Of a DNA stretch of 5,992 bases, positions 1-5,992 are shown piece after piece. Origin of the DNA: Caldilineae bacterium (GTDB taxonomy: Bacteria; Chloroflexota; Anaerolineae; J102); the NCBI GenBank assembly GCA_011176555.1, contig DUEF01000155.1, forward strand, positions 1 through 5,992, read 5' to 3'. Numbering within the stretch: position 1 is the first letter of the stretch; each line of letters opens with the position of its first letter. The notes below the pieces were generated by a model. The model did not search any database. It was not told the DNA's origin and saw only the letters and a program-made list of their open reading frames with translations. The position numbers were made by a program, and so were the translations under genes.

Positions 1-129
1 AACGCGATGCAATTTTGTTATGTCGAGTTTTGCCGGGATGCGCACGGCATAGGTGGGGTTGAAGACACTGGCCGGGGCCACCTGGTGCTGGAGCCACATC
101 GCTCGCTGGCCGTAAGAGAGAGGATGATC
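1..129 (-). other. Domain: NRPS condensation domain, N-terminal 42 residues only
   Basis: From residue 1441 the protein reads HPLSYGQRAMWLQHQVAP, matching the C1 motif of condensation domains (SxAQxRxW, here with Gly for Ala), then a strand of the form YAVRIPAKLDITKLHR typical of the next part of the fold. The catalytic HHxxxDG would lie about 120 residues further, outside the window. A condensation-like acyltransferase of the PapA type, esterifying an alcohol, cannot be excluded from this fragment. Confidence 0.82.
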
Positions 130-3100
130 ACCGACCACATTGCCGAGAGGAATCAATTTAGGCGCATCGGATGAACCTTCATCGGACAGTTGCGATAACA
201 ATAAATCCACCAGCTGATTCAGACTCGGTCCCTCCACCACGGCGGCGATAGGCAGCTCGACCTGTAGCCTCTTTTCCACGACATTCTTCAATTCGATGGC
301 CATGATCGAATCGAGACCGAGATTGGTGATTGGCTGATCGAGATCGATATCGGCGGCTGAAAGACGGAGCACATGGGCCAATTGCGTCTGCATATAGCTT
401 TGCAACAACTCTTTACGAGCCAACGGTTCGGCCAGCAGAAGGTCCTCGCGGCTGAAGGGTGGCAGCTCCTGCGCAGGCTCCCGGCGCTGCTCCTGTCCGG
501 CCGATCCCTTGGCCTGCAGGGCCTCCAGCCTCGCTTGCAGCGCCTCATCCGCCCCGCTCACCTTCATGCCCAGCGCTTCGAGCACGACCTTACCGGCGGC
601 GTCCATCACGAAAACATCCCCGACAAAGACATCCAACAATTGCTCAGGGCGCTCCTGAAGTCTGGCATAGAGCCACATCTCGCGCCCCGGCTCCCCATCG
701 ATCTGAAGTTGTTCGAGGCCCACGGGCAGGCAGAGCGTATCGAATCCCGCCGGGTTGGCCGCCACCGCCACGAGCTGGAAACAGGTCCCCAGCAGCGATG
801 ACCAGCGACCGGCCGTCTTCATGCCGTCCGCAAAGATGGCGCCATCCAGCTTCGCCAGGGCCCGGCCCTCGCCCAACCATAACTCTGTAACCAACCTCTC
901 CGCATGGTCGCCTTCCCCATCCGCCGCGCTCAGACAGGCGTAAAAATCATCGAGAGAAAGAGAATCGGGCGCACTCGCCTTGATTTCCGGGAGATCGAAT
1001 CCCTGCCCGGCTATATGGCCCTCCCGAGTAGCGACATTGGCCCATCCCCGCGCCCGCAGAAACCAGGAGCCATGATCATCCTCGCCCTGCAAGCTGTAGA
1101 TCTCGACATTGGCCGAGACATCGGCGGCGGGTGTGACCAGGCACTGCACGAGCTGATCCCCGCCATCCTCCGGCAGGATCAGCAGATCGGAGAATTCGAC
1201 ATGGGAGAGATTGACGCTATCGACGCCGAGGATCTGAGTCGAAGCCAGGAGGGCCATCTCCAGATAGGCGGCGGGAGGCAAGACACCCACCTTCGCCAGC
1301 CCGGTGAGACCGAGTTCGTCCAGGAACCCCCTGTTGAGATACGCCTGGAACTGGGCGGTCTGCAAAGGCGAGGGCAGGCGCTGGCCGAGCAGAGAATCGC
1401 TCTGCGCCCCGCGCTGGATGGCCGTCTTCCGCCCGGCGTCGAACTCGAACCAGTAGCGCTGGCGCTGGAAAGGATAGGTGGGCAGCGCCACTTTGACCCG
1501 CTGATAGTCCCGATCCAGGCCCCGCCAGTCGATTTCGACGCCCCGCACATACAGCGATCCCAGACTGCCCGGCAACATCTGCCAGGCGTCCTGGTCGCGC
1601 TTGAGCGATGGCAGCCACAGGGCTTCGGCATCGGGCAGGCAGCGCCGCCCCATGCCCACCAGCACGGGATGCGGCCCCATCTCCAGATAGATATCGCAAC
1701 CCTGCTGGTGCAAAGTCTGCATACCGTTGGCGAACTGCACGCCGAGCCGGATATGCTTGCGCCAATAGGTGGCGTCCGGGGTCTCGCCGGGCTGGAAGAG
1801 CAGGCCGGTGACATTGGACACCAGGGGAATACGAGGGGCGTGGTACTCGACGGTCTCGGCCGTATCCTCGAACGCATCGAGGATGGGCTCCATCAGGGGA
1901 GAGTGGAAAGCATGGGACACTTTCAGGGTGCGGGTTTCGATCTCTCGCGCCAGGAAGTCCGCCACCAGCTTTTCGACGATCTCGCTCCGGCCGGAGATCA
2001 CGACATTGGTGGGGCCGTTGACGCCGGCAATCGACACATCCTGTTGGTAAGGCGCGATGGTCGTGGCGACGGTGACGAGATCGGAGAAGATGACCGCCAT
2101 GGCCCCATCTTGCGGCAGCGATTGCATGAGACGGCCCCGCTCGGCGATCAATTTAAGGCCATCTTCGAGGCTGAAGACGCCGGCGATGCAGGCCGCCACA
2201 TACTCGCCCACACTATGCCCCATCACGAAATCGGGTTTGACGCCCCACGAAAGCCAGAGCTGGGCCAGGGCATATTCGAGGGCGAAGAGGGCGGGTTGGG
2301 TGAAGGCCGTATTGTGGATGGCCGGGTCCTCTTCGTCGTCGGGGAAGAGGACGGAAAGCAAGGGTCGGGGCAGATGCTCGTCGAGGATGGCGGCGCATTG
2401 GTCGAGCGCGGCCCGGAAGGTGGGCTGGGTGTCGTAAAGCTGGCGGCCCATGCCCACATATTGAGCGCCCTGCCCCGTGAACAGGAAGGCGATCTTGGGC
2501 TGCTGCTGATCTCGAATCTGGCCGATGCGGGCGCCGAACACCTCCCCACCTTCCGCCAGGGTTCCCAGCATCTCGCTGAGCTCCGCCGTCCCCGTCGCCG
2601 TCACGGCCAACCGGTGCTCCAGGTGGGCGCGGCCGCTGTTGGCAGAGAAACAGATGTCGGCCAGAGCCGAATCCGGTTGCTCGCTGAGAAAACGGCTATA
2701 GCGACCGGCGAGCTGGCGCAGGGCCGAATCATTCCGGGCCGAGAGGGTGAGGATGTGCGCGGTGCGATCCACCTCGTTTTGGGAGCGTGGTTGCAAGGGC
2801 GCTTCCTCCAACACGATATGGGCGTTGGTGCCGCCAAAGCCAAAGGAGCTGACGCCGGCAATGCGGGGCCTGTCGCTCCGGGGCCAGGACACGGGCACGG
2901 TGGGGATCGCCAGAGGCAATTCATCGAGCGGGATGTGGGGATTGATGGTCTGGAAGTGGAGATGGTGGGGGATCAGCTCGTTGTCCAGGGCCAGAATGGT
3001 CTTGATCAGCCCGGCCACGCCCGCCGCCGCCTCCAGGTGCCCGATGTTCGTCTTGACCGAGCCCAACCAACAGGGCTCATCCAGAGGCCGATCCTGCATC

Positions 3101-4446
3101 ACCGCCCCCAGCGAGGCCACTTCGATAGGATCGCCGAGGATGGTGCCGGTGCCGTGGGCTTCCACATAACCGACCTGCTCGGGCCGGACGCCAGCGTTGG
3201 CCAGGGCGGAGCGGATCACCCGCTGTTGCGAGAGGCCGTTGGGCGCTGTCAGGCCATTGCTGCGGCCATCCTGGTTCACCGCCGATCCCCGGATCACGGC
3301 CAGGATGGGATCGCCATCTCGTTGGGCGTCCGACAGGCGCTTGAGCACCACCATACCGCAGCCCTCTCCTCGCACATAGCCATCGGCCGAAGCGTCGAAG
3401 GTCTTGCAATGGCCCTCCGGCGACATCATCCTCGCCTGAGAGAAGGTGATGGTCAGCTCGGGGGAAAGCATCAGGCTCACCCCGCCCGCCAGCGCCATAT
3501 CCGATTCGCCACTGCGCAAGCTCTGGCAGGCGAGATGGACGGTCACCAGCGAGGAGGAGCAGGCCGTATCCACGGCGATGCTGGGCCCCCGCAGATCGAA
3601 GAGGTAGGAGAGGCGGTTGGCGGCGATGCTATAAGCGTTTCCGGTGCCGGTGTAGGCGTCGATATGGGTGAAATCGCCCTGCTGGAGCCGGGAATAATCG
3701 TTGTTGGAGATGCCGACAAACACCCCGGTTTTGCTGCCCGCCAATTCCTGGGGATTGATATCGGCCCTTTCCAGCGCTTCCCAGGTGGTTTCCGCCAACA
3801 GGCGCTGTTGTGGGTCCATGCGGTTGGCTTCGCGCGGGGAAATGCCGAAGAAGGCGGCGTCGAACTCGTCGACGTGATCGATGAACCCACCCTGGCGAGT
3901 GATCACCCGGCCCGGCGCGCCCGGCGTCTCGTCGTAAAGGGCGTCGTTATCCCAGCGCTCCTCCGGGACCTCGCTGACGGCGTCGACGCCCTCGCTCAGC
4001 AATCGCCAGAAGGCGTCGGGGCCCTCGGCGCCGGGGAAGCGACAGCCGATGCCCACCACAGCAATGGGCTCATTCACGAAGCCCGATGCCCCCACCTCCT
4101 GTTGCTCCGACGTCGTCAAAATCTCAAGCCACTCATCCTCTTCCTCCTCTCCGGCAAGATGGCGGGAGAGGGCGTCGATGGTGGGGTATTCATAAACCAG
4201 GGTGGGAGAGAGACGTCGCCCCAGCCAGACTTCCAGATCGCCGGAAAGCGTCACCGCATCGCGAGAGGATAGGCCATAGGCGTCCAGCGGCTCCCGGACG
4301 TCGATCTCGTCCGGCTCCATGCCCACACTTTCAGCGATCTGGGCGATCAGCCAGTCCTGGATTTCCTGCGCGGTAAACCCCGGCGTTTCCTCCGGCGGCT
4401 GGCTATCGGGTTGGGGTTGATTCGAAGCAGAAGGTGTCGAAGGCAT
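1..4446 (-). CDS. Hybrid type I PKS-NRPS (ACP-KS-AT-DH*-ACP-C...), 3' end beyond the left edge
   Basis: A cytosolic assembly-line enzyme. All 1482 codons from the ATG at 4444-4446 to base 1 were checked in register and contain no stop. Order: Ser/Pro/Gln-rich N-terminus (1-23), ACP1 (24-98), KS (126-550), KS-AT linker, AT (652-950), linker with YPFQRQRYW near 991-999, degenerate DH (1017-1298), helical linker (1299-1342), ACP2 (1343-1421), C domain start (from about 1441). No ketoreductase, enoylreductase or methyltransferase fits between the DH and ACP2. The start is supported by a GGAG ribosome site 8 bases upstream and by full-length ACP1 following at once. The gene is cotranscribed with the FAAL upstream. 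Expected role: one malonyl extension of a FAAL-supplied fatty acid, giving a beta-ketoacyl chain for amide formation. Pks13 is the closest well-known relative in layout, based on recalled sequence. The rest of the NRPS portion (C remainder, probably A and PCP) should lie to the left. Confidence 0.97.
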   Translation of the reverse strand, partial: MPSTPSASNQPQPDSQPPEETPGFTAQEIQDWLIAQIAESVGMEPDEIDVREPLDAYGLSSRDAVTLSGDLEVWLGRRLSPTLVYEYPTIDALSRHLAGEEEEDEWLEILTTSEQQEVGASGFVNEPIAVVGIGCRFPGAEGPDAFWRLLSEGVDAVSEVPEERWDNDALYDETPGAPGRVITRQGGFIDHVDEFDAAFFGISPREANRMDPQQRLLAETTWEALERADINPQELAGSKTGVFVGISNNDYSRLQQGDFTHIDAYTGTGNAYSIAANRLSYLFDLRGPSIAVDTACSSSLVTVHLACQSLRSGESDMALAGGVSLMLSPELTITFSQARMMSPEGHCKTFDASADGYVRGEGCGMVVLKRLSDAQRDGDPILAVIRGSAVNQDGRSNGLTAPNGLSQQRVIRSALANAGVRPEQVGYVEAHGTGTILGDPIEVASLGAVMQDRPLDEPCWLGSVKTNIGHLEAAAGVAGLIKTILALDNELIPHHLHFQTINPHIPLDELPLAIPTVPVSWPRSDRPRIAGVSSFGFGGTNAHIVLEEAPLQPRSQNEVDRTAHILTLSARNDSALRQLAGRYSRFLSEQPDSALADICFSANSGRAHLEHRLAVTATGTAELSEMLGTLAEGGEVFGARIGQIRDQQQPKIAFLFTGQGAQYVGMGRQLYDTQPTFRAALDQCAAILDEHLPRPLLSVLFPDDEEDPAIHNTAFTQPALFALEYALAQLWLSWGVKPDFVMGHSVGEYVAACIAGVFSLEDGLKLIAERGRLMQSLPQDGAMAVIFSDLVTVATTIAPYQQDVSIAGVNGPTNVVISGRSEIVEKLVADFLAREIETRTLKVSHAFHSPLMEPILDAFEDTAETVEYHAPRIPLVSNVTGLLFQPGETPDATYWRKHIRLGVQFANGMQTLHQQGCDIYLEMGPHPVLVGMGRRCLPDAEALWLPSLKRDQDAWQMLPGSLGSLYVRGVEIDWRGLDRDYQRVKVALPTYPFQRQRYWFEFDAGRKTAIQRGAQSDSLLGQRLPSPLQTAQFQAYLNRGFLDELGLTGLAKVGVLPPAAYLEMALLASTQILGVDSVNLSHVEFSDLLILPEDGGDQLVQCLVTPAADVSANVEIYSLQGEDDHGSWFLRARGWANVATREGHIAGQGFDLPEIKASAPDSLSLDDFYACLSAADGEGDHAERLVTELWLGEGRALAKLDGAIFADGMKTAGRWSSLLGTCFQLVAVAANPAGFDTLCLPVGLEQLQIDGEPGREMWLYARLQERPEQLLDVFVGDVFVMDAAGKVVLEALGMKVSGADEALQARLEALQAKGSAGQEQRREPAQELPPFSREDLLLAEPLARKELLQSYMQTQLAHVLRLSAADIDLDQPITNLGLDSIMAIELKNVVEKRLQVELPIAAVVEGPSLNQLVDLLLSQLSDEGSSDAPKLIPLGNVVGDHPLSYGQRAMWLQHQVAPASVFNPTYAVRIPAKLDITKLHRV
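184..420 (-). other. Domain: ACP2, extender-unit carrier (PKS residues 1343-1421)
   Basis: Carrier domain with canonical NLGLDSIMAIELKN; the phosphopantetheine serine is Ser1380 (codon 307-309). It follows an Ala/Glu/Gln-rich helical linker. Its classical GLDS motif contrasts with GLSS in ACP1, which fits separate partners: ACP1 for the FAAL, ACP2 for the AT, KS and the following C domain. It should hold the beta-ketoacyl product. Confidence 0.93.
553..1398 (-). other. Domain: degenerate dehydratase fold, probably inactive (PKS residues 1017-1298)
   Basis: Recognised as a PKS dehydratase double hot-dog by LPPAAYLEMAL (1056-1066), by VEFSDLLILPEDGG, which matches the usual 'rpLvLpe' strand, by SWFLRARGWANV, and by SLLGTCFQL in the second hot-dog. 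Key residues are missing. The His of HxxxGxxxxP has no equivalent: there is no His from 1023 to 1062 and Glu1044 sits near its place. The YGPxF motif is absent around 1179-1184. The Asp of LLDACFQ is Gly1220 (codon 787-789). With no ketoreductase there would be no beta-hydroxyl substrate for it, so a structural role is likely. Confidence 0.85.
1597..2493 (-). other. Domain: acyltransferase, malonyl-type (PKS residues 652-950)
   Basis: Loads the extender unit on a carrier domain. It shows FTGQGAQYVGMG (oxyanion region, from 654), active Ser745 in GHSVGEYVAA (codon 2212-2214) and His848 within HAFHSP (845-850). In the known AT specificity code HAFH points to malonyl-CoA, whereas YASH would point to methylmalonyl-CoA. 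The domain is intact, and the ladder of helices after it ends in the usual post-AT linker with YPFQRQRYW. Confidence 0.94.
2797..4071 (-). other. Domain: ketosynthase (PKS residues 126-550)
   Basis: Catalyses decarboxylative Claisen condensation. Opens with EPIAVVGIGCRFPG. The catalytic triad is complete: Cys296 in DTACSSS (codon 3559-3561), His431 in EAHGTGT (codon 3154-3156) and His470 in NIGHLEAAAG (codon 3037-3039). Spacing of Cys to first His is 135 residues, normal for type I KS. Ends with GVSSFGFGGTNAH (Asn541). It appears active and should take the acyl group from ACP1. Confidence 0.96.
4153..4377 (-). other. Domain: ACP1, FAAL-loaded acyl carrier (PKS residues 24-98)
   Basis: Carrier domain with the phosphopantetheine site in YGLSSRDAV; the attachment serine is Ser61 (codon 4264-4266). 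The usual Asp before this serine (GxDS) is Ser60. The same GLSSRDAV core is what I recall for the N-terminal ACP of mycobacterial Pks13, which receives its acyl chain from the FAAL FadD32. The segment LSPTLVYEYPTIDAL (79-93) is typical of carriers placed after FAAL genes. Inference: this domain accepts the fatty acyl-AMP made by the upstream enzyme. Confidence 0.9.
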
Positions 4447-4454
4447 GGTGGGTA

Positions 4455-4458
4455 CTCC
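4455..4458 (-). promoter_or_regulatory. Ribosome binding site of the PKS-NRPS gene
   Basis: On the minus strand GGAG lies 8 bases before the ATG at 4444-4446, a normal Shine-Dalgarno spacing, within the 22-base gap after the FAAL stop. It decides the start: another ATG at 4458-4460 overlaps this site, is in a different frame, and has no comparable site at the right distance. The gap is too short for a separate promoter and terminator, so the two genes are probably read from one transcript. Confidence 0.75.
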
Positions 4459-4468
4459 ATACGCTTGT

Positions 4469-5992
4469 CTAGGCGTCCCAGATCTCGAGGGTCTCGGCCA
4501 GGTAAGCGGCTCGGGTGGTGTGGCGCTGAATTTTGCCGCTTGATGTCTTGGGAATGGTGCCAGCTTTCAAAAGCACGATATCATACGTGCGCAGATCATG
4601 GTTTTCAGTAATGGCGCGCCGGATCTTCTTTTTGAGGTCTTCTGCATCCAGCCACATGCCTTTGGAAGTGTCGGCGTCTGCTGTGAGGGGTTTGTATTGC
4701 TTTCTCACTTCAGCGGCCACCACCAGACGTTCGTTGCCATCAACCGGTACACTGAAGGCGGCGCTGCATCCCGGTCGCATGGCGGGATGCAGGTTCTCGA
4801 CCGTGTATTCTATGTCCTGCGGATAATGATTGAGTCCGTCGATGATGATCAGGTCTTTGATGCGACCGGTGACGAAGAGTTCGCCATCTCGCAAAAGCCC
4901 CAGATCACCGGTGCGCAGGAAAGGCCCATCGCTGCCATCCGCCAGATAGGCGCCGAAGGTGCGGGCGGTTTCCTCGTCGTTGTTCCAATATCCCTGAGCG
5001 ATGCTGGGGCCTTTCACCCAGATCTCGCCGACTTCACCGTCCGGGCGGGGGATCAGGGAATCGGGATCGACAATGAGTACCGTCTGCTCGCCCAGCGTTT
5101 TGCCACATCCGACCAGGAGCTGGGCGTCAGGATCGTCCTCCGCCACCTCGACGGGGCGATTCTGTTCCAGTGTGCCCTTTTCCACGGCGAACACCACGGG
5201 CAGATCGCTCTGGCTGCCGCCGGAGACGATGAGCGTGGCCTCGGCCAGGCCATAGCAGGGATAGAAGGCCTGGGGCTGAAATCCGCAGGGGGCGAAGGCC
5301 TCCGCAAAGCGATCCATCGTATCCTTGCGGACGGGCTCGGCCCCATTGAAGGCCACCCGCCAATGGCTGAAGTCGAGGCCGCTGAGTTGGTCGGGTGTGA
5401 CCTTACGAGCGGAGAGATCGTAGGCGAAGTTGGGGCCTCCGCTGACAGTGGCTTTATAGCGAGACACCGCATCCAGCCAGCGGAATGGCCGCTGCAAGAA
5501 GGAAAGCGGCGAAAAAAGCACGCAGGTCGCGCCGATATAGACGGGCTGCAGTATCCCGCCGATCAGGCCCATATCATGGTAGGGGGGCAACCAGATAACG
5601 CCGATCTCATTCCGGGCCAGGCCAAATGCCTGGGAGGCCAGCGTAAAGTTGTGCATGAGGTTGCCGTGGGTCAGCATCACCCCACGGGGCGCCTGCGTCG
5701 ATCCCGAAGTATATTGCAAAAACGCCAGCGTATCCGTCCCAACATCTGGCTCAACCCAACCGTTCTCCGCCCCCGCGGCGATAGTGTCGCTGGGCAGCCA
5801 TTGCAACGCAGCCAGATCCGGCGCCTGGGTGAACACAAAACTGGTCATGGCCAGGATAGGTTCGGTCGTGAGCGCGACCCTGGGCTGGGCGTCGGAGACG
5901 ATTCGCTGCAACCGTGGTAGGGTGCGATCCAGACGCATGGGATTGGGAGGATAGGCAGGAACAGCGATGGCTCCAGCGTAAAGGCATCCGAA
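4469..5992 (-). CDS. Fatty acyl-AMP ligase (FAAL), 5' end beyond the right edge
   Basis: Member of the adenylate-forming (ANL) superfamily. FAALs use ATP to make acyl-adenylates from free fatty acids and transfer the acyl group to an acyl carrier protein rather than to CoA. The visible 507 residues (counted from the right edge) contain a P-loop TSGST (95-99), the FAAL-typical WLPPYHDMGL (134-143), YGLAEAT (247-253), TGDLG (361-365), GRIKDLI (376-382) and the C-terminal PKTSSGK with catalytic Lys487. The stretch at about 257-298, after YGLAEAT, is where the FAAL-specific insertion that blocks CoA use is expected. The frame is open to base 5992, and residues just before the Met at 5936-5938 read GAIAVPAYPPNP, a conserved FAAL segment, so that Met is internal. 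FAALs are usually about 570-630 residues, so roughly 70-120 are missing. The TAG stop (4469-4471) lies 22 bases before the synthase start, which implies it loads that protein's ACP1. An acyl-CoA ligase is less likely. Confidence 0.95.
   Translation of the reverse strand, partial: FGCLYAGAIAVPAYPPNPMRLDRTLPRLQRIVSDAQPRVALTTEPILAMTSFVFTQAPDLAALQWLPSDTIAAGAENGWVEPDVGTDTLAFLQYTSGSTQAPRGVMLTHGNLMHNFTLASQAFGLARNEIGVIWLPPYHDMGLIGGILQPVYIGATCVLFSPLSFLQRPFRWLDAVSRYKATVSGGPNFAYDLSARKVTPDQLSGLDFSHWRVAFNGAEPVRKDTMDRFAEAFAPCGFQPQAFYPCYGLAEATLIVSGGSQSDLPVVFAVEKGTLEQNRPVEVAEDDPDAQLLVGCGKTLGEQTVLIVDPDSLIPRPDGEVGEIWVKGPSIAQGYWNNDEETARTFGAYLADGSDGPFLRTGDLGLLRDGELFVTGRIKDLIIIDGLNHYPQDIEYTVENLHPAMRPGCSAAFSVPVDGNERLVVAAEVRKQYKPLTADADTSKGMWLDAEDLKKKIRRAITENHDLRTYDIVLLKAGTIPKTSSGKIQRHTTRAAYLAETLEIWDA

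Noticed and set aside
644..880. Short minus-strand frame as a small gene
   Set aside because: It lies wholly inside the PKS DH domain in another frame, with no plausible ribosome site or recognisable content.
553..1398. Ketoreductase or methyltransferase hidden in the AT-ACP2 interval
   Set aside because: The whole interval is accounted for by the DH fold. No Rossmann GxGxxG nucleotide-binding motif or SAM-binding motif is visible, and the remaining linker is only about 45 residues.
1179..1877. Minus-strand 232-codon Ser/Pro/Arg-rich frame
   Set aside because: It is an out-of-frame shadow within the PKS AT-DH region, with strongly biased composition and no motif.
904..4272. Plus-strand 1122-codon open frame as a protein-coding gene
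   Set aside because: It is the register-matched antisense of the PKS KS, AT and DH region. Its translation is low-complexity Gly/Arg/His/Gln-rich sequence without a known domain, while the opposite strand has complete KS and AT active sites.
4447..4468. Promoter or terminator between the FAAL and PKS genes
   Set aside because: Only 22 bases are available and they hold the Shine-Dalgarno sequence. No hairpin with a T-run or -35/-10 pair fits.
4598..5920. Plus-strand 440-codon open frame as a gene
   Set aside because: It is the register-matched antisense of the FAAL, which shows every adenylation motif on the minus strand.

Overview
The window holds two genes on the minus strand. Both run off an edge, and together they fill all but 22 bases. 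On the right (4469-5992) is the 3' part of a fatty acyl-AMP ligase (FAAL). Downstream of it, on the left (1-4446), are the first 1482 codons of a large multidomain polyketide synthase that continues into a nonribosomal peptide synthetase condensation domain at the left edge. Transcription runs right to left, and the 22-base gap plus a Shine-Dalgarno sequence inside it indicate one operon.

Domain order of the synthase, read by translating the minus strand: disordered N-terminus, ACP1, ketosynthase (KS), malonyl-type acyltransferase (AT), degenerate dehydratase-fold domain (DH*), short helical linker, ACP2, start of a condensation (C) domain. There is no ketoreductase. All three signature motifs of the DH are missing. 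The expected chemistry is that the FAAL adenylates a free fatty acid and loads it on ACP1, the KS joins it to a malonyl unit loaded by the AT on ACP2, and the resulting unreduced beta-ketoacyl chain passes to the C domain for coupling to an amine, probably an amino acid selected by modules outside the window. This resembles the FadD32/Pks13 pair of mycolic acid synthesis, but with a C domain where Pks13 goes on to a thioesterase. The natural product is unknown.

The organism is a bacterium with fairly high G+C (about 60% by eye). FAAL-PKS-NRPS lipopeptide loci occur in Cyanobacteria, Chloroflexota, Myxococcota and Actinomycetota. Nothing here fixes the lineage; a Chloroflexota-like or similar environmental bacterium is only a guess. 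No RNA genes, mobile elements, CRISPR arrays, terminators or extended noncoding DNA are visible. The very long plus-strand open frames (904-4272, 1122 codons; 4598-5920, 440 codons) are antisense shadows of the two real genes.
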